64,000 nucleotides of DNA from Sipunculus nudus (lineage: Eukaryota; Annelida; Sipuncula; Golfingiida; Sipunculidae). The notes beneath the pieces are model-generated. The model saw only the letters and a list, made by a program, of their open reading frames with translations. It made no database searches and was not told the origin of the DNA. The DNA is taken from the NCBI GenBank assembly GCA_026874595.1, contig CM049320.1:44214714-44278713 (forward strand), in the 5' to 3' direction. Shown in pieces: positions 1 to 10,233 of the stretch. Each line of letters begins with the position of its first letter. The stretch's first letter is position 1. The position numbers and the translations under genes were made by a program.

Positions 1-945
1 GACATATAGGTCATTAACCCAAGAAACCTCTGTAAATCATCTTTGTCCTGAGGTGTTGGCATGGCTTGTATGTCTTCAACTTTCTTCTCGTCTGGTTTTA
101 TGCCTTCATTGGAGTATACAGATCCAAAGAATCTGATCTTGTTTGACTTGATGGTGTATTTGCTGCTATTGAAGACTATCCTTCATTTCTTGCTGTTTCT
201 AACAGTCTGATGAGGTTCCGGTCATGTTCCTCTTCTGTTTCGCCAAATACAGCTACGTCATCTGCTATTCCGACACATCCTGGTACCTGTTCTTGGATGT
301 TGTCCATTCTTTGTTGGAAAATGTCTTGGCTAACTGATAATCCAAAAGGTAATCTGGTAAAACACATTCGCCCAAATGGTGTACGGAAAGTTGTCAGTTC
401 TTGCGATTCTTCTGCAAGATGAACAGACCAATATCCGGCTTTAGCATCAAGTTTAGAGAAAAATTGTGCTTTTGAGAATGCTGGATTTAGCTCTTCTAGT
501 GTAGGAATTTATGCGGGCATCGCTTCAGGTTTTGATTCAGCCTTTTAGGGTCTAGACATATCCTTAAGGAGCCATCTTTCTTAATGCTGATAGCAAGTGA
601 GTTGCACCAGTCTGTGTGTCCAGTGACCTTTCTGATGACACCTTGTTCTTCCATATGCTGGAGTTGTTCTTGCAGTTTTGATTTTATGTGAATGCTACAC
701 TTGCGTGGTGGATCGATTGATGGTCTGGCATCCTCTTTTAGATGTAATTTAGCTGGCTTTTTGAAGTTTCCAATGTTGTCAAACTGGTCTGGGTATAAAG
801 CTTTCAGGTCTTGAACTGATCTTATCTTAGGTACAGTGATGGTTTCTGGTATTGTGGTACTGCTCAGATGTTTGGTCTCAATAGCATGGATCGTTACAAC
901 ATCAAACTGTTCACAGGCAGGTAATCCTAAGACTGCTGGTCCAGG
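1..945 (-). pseudogene. reverse transcriptase region of the LTR element, broken
   Basis: Minus-strand translation gives the start of a Ty3-type reverse transcriptase. About 540-780 reads as the segment with CSIHIKSKLQEQL, GHTDWCNSLAI and GSLRICLDPKRLN, the usual opening motifs of the palm. After in-frame stops and shifts around 370-520, positions 176-367 give CFTRLPFGLSVSQDIFQQRM and then IADDVAVFG, the polymerase catalytic motif in its IADD form, followed by the thumb start. The interruptions between the two parts make it non-functional as it stands. Homology is certain from the motifs; the exact clade is less so. Confidence 0.85.
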
Positions 946-949
946 AACA

Positions 950-1480
950 TCAACAACAAAGAATTTCTGTTTCTGACCATTCAGATTGTTTGTATCTACA
1001 CAGCAGATCTAGTGTCCCTTTACAGCTGATTTCTGTGCCATTGTACGCTGTGAGTGATGATTTTGATGGTTGAATTAGACCTGTCCACTCTTGTTTTGGA
1101 TACATGTTTTGCACAATCCGGAGAGGCAAAGTGTTGCCACTTGCACCAGTGTCGGCTTTTAGCTTCAGGAAATGTGATCCCATCTTTTCAGGGCATACTA
1201 TGTCAAGGGTAATAAATGCTTCATCTCTGTATGATTCACTTTTAACACCATCTATTGTGATCATGCTAAACGTTTGTTGGTATTGCTCATCTAGTTGTTC
1301 TGAGTCATCTACGCTTTGTTCTTGCATGGTATTGACCGATCTGTGGCTGTTGTTGTATGAACTTTGCCTTCTGGGGCTTTGTCTTCTCCATGGTCTTCTG
1401 TTTCCCTGATAAGGACTCCTAGGACGACCTCTTTGCTGACTGTTGGGGTGTGGAGATACAGGTCGTGAATTTCGTCTAGT
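950..1480 (-). pseudogene. gag tail and aspartic protease of the LTR element
   Basis: An open minus-strand stretch directly follows the zinc knuckles. A basic, Arg/Ser/Gln-rich stretch comes first, then an acidic linker, then the retropepsin core LKADTGASGNTLP near 1108-1160, where DTGA is the catalytic aspartate motif. This is the protease that would process gag and pol. The frame closes near 950 and the sequence continues in another frame toward the reverse transcriptase, so at least one frameshift separates them. Confidence 0.8.
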
Positions 1481-1483
1481 TTT

Positions 1484-2185
1484 GCAACACAATTTTACCC
1501 AGTGGCCTTTGGCACCACAACCTTTGCATGTATCATTATATGCAGGGCATCTTCGTGGTGGATGGGTTAAACCACAATTTCCATATGGTTTTTGGTGGCG
1601 TTTTATCTCTGAAACAGAGACATTACCTTCAAGGTTACGGAGACTATCCTGACCTGCAGCTACTGCCTCATATTGGCGACCATCTTTTTTAGTTCTTCTG
1701 TTGTGTATCTAGGTGGTTTATCTAACAGGTCTTTCTGGAAACTCTCAAATGGAGTGGATGCTATTACTAATTCTATGATTCTGTCCCTGCATTCTGATTC
1801 TGTAAAATTACATTTCTTTGCTTTGGTGTTACATCTGTTTTCAAACTCATCAATGGTTTCATTTCTATTCTGCCTGAACCTCATTAGCTCCATTCTATGA
1901 ATTCTGAAATTCACTTTCACTTTCAACTGGGTTTCAAATAATTCCCATATTTTTTCTGGATCTTTTTTCTCAGATTCTGTCAAACTAGATGCATTTATTC
2001 TCTTAAGCCCTTCACTGCCTAAAGCAATCTGCATTTTTGTAGCTTTTTTTCATTATCTGTTACCTCACGGTCTTTAAAGAATAATTCCATTTTTTGTCTG
2101 AACAGCTTAAACTCACTGGCAATATCTGCATCATCCCAATTCATCTCAGGGTATTTGAGCCATGATTCTACTTTATATTCAGATT
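1484..2185 (-). pseudogene. gag of the LTR element with two zinc knuckles, frameshifted
   Basis: Retroviral-type nucleocapsid/capsid protein of the element. From right to left the minus strand reads a capsid amino-terminal part (about 2150-2050), a central capsid segment (2034-1660) and a carboxy-terminal part with a Cys/His pair (CGLTHPPRRCPAY) followed by a classical CX2CX4HX4C knuckle (CKGCGAKGHWVKLC, 1528-1487). The three parts lie in different frames. One break is at the A7 run at 2044-2050 and appears to be a one-base loss; the other is near 1672, where the central frame meets a TAG. Homopolymer sequencing error cannot be excluded for the first break. Confidence 0.8.
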
Positions 2186-2718
2186 CCAACTATCACCGAG
2201 ATTAAACAACTATACAATATGAACAGTAAATATGATAAGATGTTTTGCAACTGCATATATCAATCATGATTTGACATGCATATTCAAAGAATGGAACAGA
2301 ACACAAGTCTCTTGATTAAAGTCACTGTATATAGAGTGTTTTTGGCTTGCAGTATCAGAGTTCTGTGTAAAATGAGTTCATTTTCAAGAAATGTTCTATA
2401 AAGCTCTGGTAGTAAATACTCACTTCAATTGTCAATTAACTAGTGCAGGATAAATAGTCTTGTTTTGCTGGTCTGGCTCTGGTAATCCACTGATTGCAGT
2501 TAGAAAAGTTTATCATTGCTCTTAGTCACCATTATTAACCATCCATTGGCTTTGTTTTGGGTAGTGGTAATCCCCTTTGAATGAACAGAGTTCTGGTGTT
2601 TATGTTATATAAAGTCAGTCTTCCGTTTATCAGGGACACAGCTCCTTGACAATATTGTTTACACTCCACGGGGACAGTCTTTGACGTATAATAGACAGGC
2701 CTCGGTATAGCCACCAAG

Positions 2719-2767
2719 GGTGACTATAAAATGTTAGATATATCTGAGAGTACATTTTATAGTCACC
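2719..2767. repeat. perfect 16-bp inverted repeat
   Basis: GGTGACTATAAAATGT at 2719-2734 is perfectly complementary to 2752-2767 across a 17-nt spacer. It could form a hairpin or be the paired tip of a small foldback element. Nothing recognisable flanks it. Confidence 0.85.
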
Positions 2768-3225
2768 ACCCCATGTATGCACTTGGGTGGGGTTCTAACC
2801 TGTGTATGATCTTGGTCTATAAAGGGAGAAAACCCCTCAGTAACTCGAGTTTCTCATTTTTTAAAGACAACATTTTGTTATGGTAAGCTAATTGCATAAA
2901 TACCCTGCTTAATTAAGTCTTTAACTTGTACAAAACTGGACCAGTACACATAACATTGTCGCCGCTACATATACATTCTAACTGCTTCTGTCATGGCGGT
3001 TATGGGCAGAACGACCCGTGTCTTCTTAGACCAAAATACACAATAACTAAAGTAAAATACACTTACAGTTGCCAATATGTTGCAGTTGTATTGAAAATAA
3101 GATACTTTTCTCATAGTGAAGAAGTTTTAATGTCACCCCATCCGTGAAACTGAAAATAAAACGGTCTTTTTCGGAAAATACGATCGTATCGTGGTCAAAT
3201 ACCACTTATCCCTATATATGGGGAG

Positions 3226-3269
3226 GCGACGAAACAGTCGTCCGTTAACGGTGCAAGACGTTTCGTCGC
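3226..3269. repeat. near-symmetric palindrome with 10-bp arms
   Basis: GCGACGAAAC (3226-3235) pairs with GTTTCGTCGC (3260-3269), and CCGTTAACGG (3242-3251) is a perfect palindrome at almost the same centre. A TATATATG run lies just upstream at about 3213-3220. The site is locally CpG-rich, unlike its surroundings. Confidence 0.75.
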
Positions 3270-3663
3270 TGCAGGCGGCTAGCCTCGGTATAGCTGGTCA
3301 CTGTGCTTTGGCAGACACAGTGGGCTTGTTATGACTGGCAAGTGTAGCACCTTGCTGTGCTGGTACTGGTAAACTGATAACTCACTGGTTGAGTGCTGAA
3401 TGTAGTGCGCTCTGGCTAGTGGACAGCTCTCGTGTCCTTACGCGGCAGCCTGCATGTGGGGTGACACACTTGTTGCTGTTATCACTGTACCCGTAAGCAC
3501 GATGTAAGCAACAAGCATACCCCTTGTCAGTGTAACTGATATGGGTCCATTGTTTCTCTCTGGTGCAGAGCTGGTATGCCTACATCCATTTAACAAGGTT
3601 TTTCAAGTATATTCCTTGGTTCAAACTTTGTTAAAAGTGTGGTGGTTCATCCTCATGTCTCAA

Positions 3664-3677
3664 CACCGCTGCCACCA
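3664..3677 (-). promoter_or_regulatory. primer binding site, tRNA-Leu type
   Basis: The minus strand reads TGGTGGCAGCGGTG directly after the LTR. This is complementary to the 3' end of animal tRNA-Leu with acceptor end CACCGCTGCCA plus CCA, and it would prime minus-strand DNA synthesis. Its position, abutting the LTR end, fixes the LTR boundary at 3678. Confidence 0.85.
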
Positions 3678-3855
3678 TGAAGTAATAATGAGTCCTTGTT
3701 TATAATACAGTTTTATTCTGTATTACAGGCTGATTGTACAGAGCAGACATCTTGTAGCTAGCATGACTGGCTGACTAACAACTACTTGATGTAGTGTGTA
3801 CCTACTCTTAGTATAGATAATGTAGTTCCTAATATAATCATAATCTAATATTACA
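3678..3855 (-). repeat. 5' long terminal repeat, 178 bp
   Basis: On the minus strand it begins TGTAATATTAG and ends TTACTTCA, immediately before the primer binding site. It contains AATAAA (3712-3717) in the loop of an 8-bp hairpin (TAATACAG at 3703-3710 pairing with 3718-3725), a plausible polyadenylation signal. The short length is normal for the mag clade. The outer boundary at 3855 is inferred from the TGT start, because the partner LTR is outside the window. Confidence 0.75.
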
Positions 3856-5857
3856 AAGGGGCCTATATGAAATGTGTCATACAGGCGCCAAAAAGATATA
3901 GCCTAAATGTGTGTGTGTGTGTCGGCGAGTCCCCCCCCCCCCCCCCCCGTAAGAAAAATTGACGCCACTGAGTGGCTGGAATGTTGACTGTCTAGGCAGC
4001 CAATATTGTCGGCTGCCTAGACAGTCCAGGGGTCTGACACACTTCCTATGTAGGCCTATTTATATTTATCCATTTTATTGTGATCTGTAGGTCCCTATGT
4101 GTTGTTGTTGTGAATAAAATATATCTAATATATATAAATATAAATTCCCCTTTCATAAACAAACGTGAATGAAATTTGACCAATGTGCATTTAACCAGTA
4201 AATAAATGAATGAACTGGCGCATAATTTTAGAGGCTGAGACTAGTACACTTATCACGATTGTCGTGTGCAAAATCAGTAGTAGGCCTCTTCATTTGTTTA
4301 AATATTCACCAATAGGCGGCAGCAGTTATTGCTAACTTCCGGTATCATGTTGCAGGTGAAGTACGAGTGCTGTATACGATGTACACAACCCTCCCCTTTC
4401 TGTTTACTGTGACCTGCTGGATACTGTCTAAGCTCAATGTTACATGGGCATCTCGCCGTCCTTACTGAATGCACAATATCACAACTATACAGGTTAGTAC
4501 AAGCACGGCGAGTTTAACATGCGTGTGTTATGCGAGTTTTTGTTCGACAGAGCGAGTGGTGACAGTGCCACTGACTGACGGCTGGGTGAGTCAGTCTGCG
4601 TCATAACACAGCATCAGCTCGGTGCTGCTGCTGCACACTTAATGATGCTGTCAGTCTGTTCTAGGTCAGACGAGTAACAAAGAAACTCCAGCTCTCCACC
4701 AGCAGCTTAACGGACTCCTGTTTGACTTAACCAAAATTTTTTCACATATAAAAGAGAAATAAGTATTGTTTGTCACTTGTGACGAAGTTGTGTCAGAAAG
4801 TGAAGCCTGAAGAGTGAAGGAAAGCTAATTGCTTTGAAGTAATGATGATATTGATAATAATGATTATAATGCACAGCTGGTTCCAATTGATTTGAATCTG
4901 GTAAATTGATTTTTCTGCATAGTTGGAACAATACATTAAGTCCCAAAACATTTCCTATCCCTTGAAAAATAAATTTGCTGTTTAATTGCATGGTAATTCA
5001 ACTACTAATTGTGTAGTTAAGGGTTTTTTTTTGTGAAGCTATAAAAGTTTATATAAAGGTATTATGCTAAACATTTTTGTTTATTTGCGAAAGAGACATT
5101 AATTTGTATAAAAAAAATTAAGGGATATTTAATGAAATGTCCGTCTGTTGTGGAATAACAATGTGTTGAAAATCAGAAATATCGACGTTTTTTCTGTTCA
5201 TCCACCATAATGTTATTTAGTATGTTGCTGACGTCAGGATTTAAAAATCGCAGCATATGCCATTTTTCATTTATCATTCCATTCAATATATACAAAAAAA
5301 GGGACTTTTAATGATTATTAACACTAAATATTATGTATTATGTATTTCTATTAATGTTTTATTTATAAAAGGATTATAAAATACCAGTTTGGGATGGTAA
5401 ATCTGTATGTAAAATGAATGTCAGCCATATTTTGATATGTTCAACTGAAACTGGGGGTGGTACTTATTATGCTATTGTACTCGGTAAATACTAGCTGCAA
5501 ATACGTAAAAAACATATATAAATTAATATCATAAAATATGTTAGTAATGTGTTACGTACCTAAATATGATAAAAAATAATCAATATCCATACAATTAATC
5601 CAATTTTCCCTCAAATGTAGTTAAATGTTTTACATCCCACTTTTCACTTTTCAACCAATAGAAATAGTTGTGGTCTTACATCATCATCATCCATATGCAA
5701 ACACCATTCACTATTTCCATTCTTGTTTTATATATATATAGATATGTTCTTATAATATCAAACATATTTGTAAAACATATATGTAAATGTGAAGTTAGCA
5801 GCATATAAGCAAATTTTTGTTTTACTTGAAATATGTTATGACTCGTTATTTTGTGCA
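3856..5857. other. non-coding sequence, no gene seen
   Basis: AT-rich sequence with a short GT run near 3907-3922, a C homopolymer at about 3931-3948 and the hairpin at 3986-4026. A less AT-rich stretch at about 4300-4700 could be a promoter or untranslated exon, but no coding potential or splice-bounded exon can be supported. Confidence 0.5.
3986..4026. repeat. perfect 16-bp stem hairpin, 9-nt loop
   Basis: GACTGTCTAGGCAGCC (3986-4001) is exactly complementary to GGCTGCCTAGACAGTC (4011-4026) around a 9-nt loop. The stem size is in the range of small-RNA precursors or foldback element tips. I do not recognise the sequence as a known microRNA. Confidence 0.85.
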
Positions 5858-7565
5858 GCCAGATATAGGTCAAGAGTTCAATCAGTGGAGCCAAGCACAA
5901 GGCGTGATCACCTCATGGGTGACATGTGAACACCTCATGGGCACCATGTGATCACCTCATAGTTAGCATATGATTACCTCATGAATATCATGTGATCCCC
6001 GCATGTGTTTCATGCCCCTCAGGGCTGCATTGGAGCCAATCTGTTAGCTTATGCAATGGTGTGAATACTATTTCAGATTTGGCAACAGGCCAAAAGTCAT
6101 TCTGGATCTATTAAGCTTTGGCAGACTGCCAACTGTATTGGATTGTGCAACAGGTCAAGAGTTCACTCAATGCAGCCAGGTACAGGTCAAAAGTTCACTC
6201 AGTCTAGCCAGGTGCAGGTCATGAGTTGACTCAGTGCTAGCAATTTATCACAGTTCACTCGGGGCAACTGCCTTTCTTACCTAAGCCTAGTCAGCCCCAA
6301 GCATCAGACTCAAGGTAAGTTTAATGTATTGGCCTGATATTTTGACCTGTTTATGTGTCTTTGATGGCTTTCTCGTTCACAAGACATGTGTCGCCACCTA
6401 CAATGACTTTTGCACAGTGTATGTGCCTGCATATTTCTACAGAGGAATTTGATTTATCAGCCTGAAAATGGGCATATTTATACATATCGAATAGCTTTGT
6501 CGTATACAAGACTGGTGGTGCCACCTACAATAACTTTTGCACAGCGTGTGTTCCTGCTTATTTCTGAGGAGGGGTTTGATATATCAGTCTGAAATTAGGC
6601 ATATGTATATATCTCTTATAGCTTTGTTGTATACAAGACTGGTGGTGCCAGCTACAATCATTTTTGTGTTGTGTGCACCCATGCCAGAATTTCAGCAGTG
6701 GTGTTTGTGTAATTGTTTCTTTTTCAAAATGTTTAGTACTTGCATTGTTCATATACATGAAAAGTAACGGTCCAGCATTGAAGCATTATACCTGGTATAT
6801 TTCCAAATGCACAGGTTCGCATTAGTCCTGTAGTTATTAGGCCTGAAATTATTTCCTTTTTAATAATGAAAAAAAATTATAATTTAACCCATCAGTAGGC
6901 ATAATTTGATAATATATGAAACAAATCATTGATCAATAAAGGTGCAATGTAAAATTGTGAATTCTTGAGTGTTATTTTCATATATTATTGCTTTTGCAAA
7001 TTCAAAAAATATATTTTATAAAAAAAAGGAAATATATTTGTGTGCTTAATGTGATGTTACCTGACTAAATTAAGTATAAATGTTGATGCAATTTAGATTT
7101 GTGAATTAATTATAATATTAAGATATATATGATATACTGAAAATATATAGTAAAATTTATAAACTTAAAAAATATGATCTAACAAAAAAAATAGGATCTA
7201 ATGCAAATATTTGTTCATTATTTTCATGTCTCAGTAGAATGGAAATTAAAGTTATTTGCTTTGTTTTCCATCTCTCTGCCTGTTTTTAAATATTTAAAAA
7301 TAATTTCATTTAAATTAAATTTTATCCTTTACATATATGCAGAGGTGCTGTAACTCCCACCAGTCCCTGTAAGCGCCATGGAATTTAATTCCATTTTCTG
7401 TATTTGTATCCAAAGGTGTTGTTACTCTCCCCCCTCCCCCAAGTCTTTGAACCCTAGTTCCTGGGCACTCAGGATAGTATTTTAATTGCAACTTCAAAAA
7501 ATCTATGGTGATGCAGTTATAACTGTCACAATCAGCTGATCGCCGTGACCCATGGGTCCCTTGTT
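5858..7565 (+). mobile_element. G-family Helentron-like element, 3' part
   Basis: The left part repeats short units around TTTGGCAGACTGCCAACTG and CAAGAGTTCACTCAGTGC, with a TCACCTCATGGG mini-array at 5907-6010. About 6370-6670 has three units of roughly 127 bp containing GGTGGTGCCACCTACAA and TTTTGCACAG. The right part (6680-7480) matches 38800-39600 and, in places, 47500-47700. It ends CAGCTGATCGCCGTGACC, then CATGGGTCCCTTGTT (7533-7565), the 3' end used by HINE copies elsewhere. Downstream sequence resumes inside an E unit. The 5' end is missing. Confidence 0.65.
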
Positions 7566-9560
7566 TTAATCAAGTTCTTTTAGGAGCTTGAAAACTGGTG
7601 ACCTTGACCTGGGTCTTCAAAGTCAAATCAACCAGAATCAGGATTTGGGCCAGGTACATGCGACAGTACCTAAGTACAGGTACAGATACTTGTGAAATGG
7701 TCAGGTACAGGTGCAGCATTTTTGTAGAGTACCTAGGTACAGGTACAGGTACTTTAGAAAGTACCTAGGTACAGGTACATTTTACTGATTTCAGAGACAT
7801 TTGAACTGATGATAATTGTATAAATTTCATCTAGATACTGTAGATTCAGATAATATCGTGGGCTTAAAATTTTGTGGTATTTGTACATATCGTGGGGTAT
7901 TTGAATTCGTGGAAAGACAAAGAAAACTTTAGGAAATTATGTTTATTAATACCTCCATTTGTGCAAGGAAGACGAGCCCGACGTACACAGGTGGTTCGGC
8001 TTTGATGCTTATCACACGGTGCGCCTGTACCGCGGTCATTCGGGTTAATGTTGAACAAACAAGCTCCGCCCAACCGAGTCTAACAAAGAATTAATCAGCC
8101 GTGACCAACACGTGCTGGCCGATACATCTGCTATTAGTTATAACACCCGATCACACCACATAGACAGAAAACGTAAACCATCACTTAACCATAGGAAAAA
8201 TGAAACGGGACCGTCCACATGAAGGTTTTTAACTTTTTTTAAATCTAGACGGTAGTCACATGTGGCGCCTGTAAATCCCGGACGGAGCGGTGAGACCAGA
8301 CACGGTTCGTTCGTCATTCATCATGTCAACTATATTTGGAGATTACAAAGAAATAATTTGCATAATAGTATTCTGTGACGCTTACCTACGCTAAAATATA
8401 TGTACACCTATCGGCAATATTCGGAAGAACTAACGCCTGCATATATTATCAATGGCTCACTGTTATGCACGCAACTGTTGTCGCAATATTCGGAATAGGT
8501 GTTCTTTCGCGTCCACGTCCCGCGGTAATCGTGGTAATGCAAAGAGTTTACACGGCCCTTGTCTTTAAGGACAATAGGTAGCGTAAGTCTCGTTTAATCT
8601 CTATTGAAAGAAGCTTGAAAAGGCTGGTTCCGAAAAAGCCGTGCCTCGGTAGCTGTAGTTACGAACATTGGAACTTGTGTACCGTTCTTGGCGTGTTAGA
8701 ACTACCGCTTTGCACGACAGAAATGTGGTTCTGTTCTTGAATTTTTCACCTGAAATGTTGAGGAAATGAGGAAATTTTTGGATACGTTTTCAGTTTAAAT
8801 TACACTTTGATATTGTCTTGTTGTACCCATGCCTAAGATAGTAACTGTCCTGACAGGGGTGACATTTTTCAAGCTTGGTTCCCATTTCCAGTATCACATT
8901 TGTACCTGGGGTACCTTATACAGGGTACAGGTACTTTAGTTCCAGGTACAGGTACAAGGTACTTCCTACTCATAACAGCCAGGTACAGGTACTCCGAATT
9001 GTGTACCTAGGTACAAGTCCAGGTTCAGGCAAGTACCTTGCCCCAACCCTGACCAGAATAGATATTATTGTGAACATAATAACTTTTGAACCAATCAATA
9101 TATTTTCATGGAATTTGACTCATGAAATGTCTCTACCAAAATCTCAGATAAGTCCGAAAACTAGTGACCTTGACCTTCAACAGCATGATCAAATAGACCA
9201 AAATAGAATATGTTTGTGAACCCCATAACTTTTAGAAGTGGTACATATTTTTTCTTTAAATTTGAAACACTAATTGTTAAAATCAAGTTCCTTGAGGAGC
9301 TCTGAAACTTGTTACCTTGACCTGGATAGTCTTGGTCAAATCAGCCAGAACAGATATTATTTGTGAACCCTATAACTTTTGAACCCCTTGACATATTTTC
9401 ATGAAATTCAACTTGTGAAATGTCTCTATCAATATCTCGGACAAGTTAAAAAACCAGTGACCTTCATCATCAAGGTCAAATCAGATGAAAAAAATATTTT
9501 GTTAACCCCATAACTTTTGAAAAGTCTCATAGTTTTTCCTCCAATTTTAAACACTAATTG
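7566..9560 (+). repeat. E-family tandem repeat host, split by a hAT element
   Basis: Positions 7566-7638 and 9060-9560 are units of roughly 150 bp containing GACCTTGACCTGG, AGGTCAAATCAGCCAGAA and a TTGTGAACCCCATAACTTTTGA block. Similar units occur inside D elements at 26880-27780 (inverted), at 33805-34160 and at 17623-17720. They appear to be internal tandem sequence of the D family. No coding function is seen. Confidence 0.65.
7639..9051. mobile_element. hAT-type non-autonomous transposon, 1413 bp
   Basis: It starts CAGGATTTGGG and ends CCCCAACCCTG, the inverted CAGGG-type termini of hAT elements, and is flanked by a perfect 8-bp duplication ACCAGAAT (7631-7638 and 9052-9059). Both subterminal regions are dense in the palindrome-like motif GTACCTAGGTACAGGTAC (7660-7790 and 8890-9030), probably transposase binding arrays. 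The centre has no recognisable transposase, so it must be mobilised in trans. Confidence 0.9.
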
Positions 9561-10233
9561 TTTTTAGCTCAGCTGACTGAAAGTCATCTGAGCTATAGCG
9601 ATCACTCTTTGTCCGTCGTCCGTCTGTCCATCCGTTAACCAGGCACAAATCGTAACCGCTGAACCTAGAACCTGAGGGGTCCATGAAAAATCTCCTTGGA
9701 AACCAGAAATTAGGTCTCTGTTACCCATATCCTTCGAGCTATGGGGCCCCAAAGTACCCCCCAGAAAAGTAAAAAATTTCATACAAAAACTTCAATATCT
9801 CATTAACTACTTAACTGATGGTCATGATTTTTGGCATACGTATTGATCATGAGATGTTCCATCACTTCCTGCAGACTGGTGGCACCACCTGAATTTTTCG
9901 ATTTTTTACGAATTTAAAAATGTGAACAGCTGTTAATAGGGCACAAATCATAAAGACTGGACCTAGAATCTTCATTCTTGACACACTGAGAGGTCCATAA
10001 AAAGTCTCCATGGAAACCTGAAATAAGGTCTCTGTTACCCATATCCTTTGAGCTATGGGGGGCTCCCAATAACCCCCCAGAATAATGGAAAATTTGATAA
10101 AAACAAACTGCAACATCTCAATAACTACAACACTGATGGTCATGATTTTTGGCATACATATTGGTCAAGAGGTGTTTCATCAGTACCTGCAGACTGGTGG
10201 TGCCACCTGTATTTTTTCAAATTTTCACAATTT

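Larger units (their letters stand above)
2186..3663. other. leader region of the LTR element, possibly holding an insertion
   Basis: About 1.5 kb separates the primer binding site from gag, where related elements usually have a leader of at most a few hundred bases. No protein is recognisable. The stretch carries a 16-bp inverted repeat (2719-2767), a near-symmetric palindrome (3226-3269) and a 13-bp direct repeat, GCCTCGGTATAGC, at 2699-2711 and 3282-3294. It is probably an unrecognised insertion or non-coding leader; I cannot decide which. Confidence 0.4.
1..3855 (-). mobile_element. Ty3/mag-like LTR retrotransposon, 5' half, decayed
   Basis: This is a minus-strand LTR element cut by the window edge. 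Reading leftwards it shows a 5' LTR (3855-3678), a primer binding site (3677-3664), a long leader, gag with CCHC zinc knuckles, an aspartic protease and a reverse transcriptase, which is the Ty3 order. The paired-knuckle gag and the IADD form of the polymerase motif are like mag/K02A2.6-type elements, the clade that includes Steamer-like elements of bivalves; the clade is my inference. Several frameshifts and stops show it cannot be autonomous. RNase H, integrase and the 3' LTR would lie left of position 1, so a flanking target duplication cannot be tested. Confidence 0.85.

Noticed and set aside
950-2034. Active retroelement proteins
   Set aside because: Frameshifts at about 2047 and 1672 and breaks in the polymerase part make the copy defective as sequenced.
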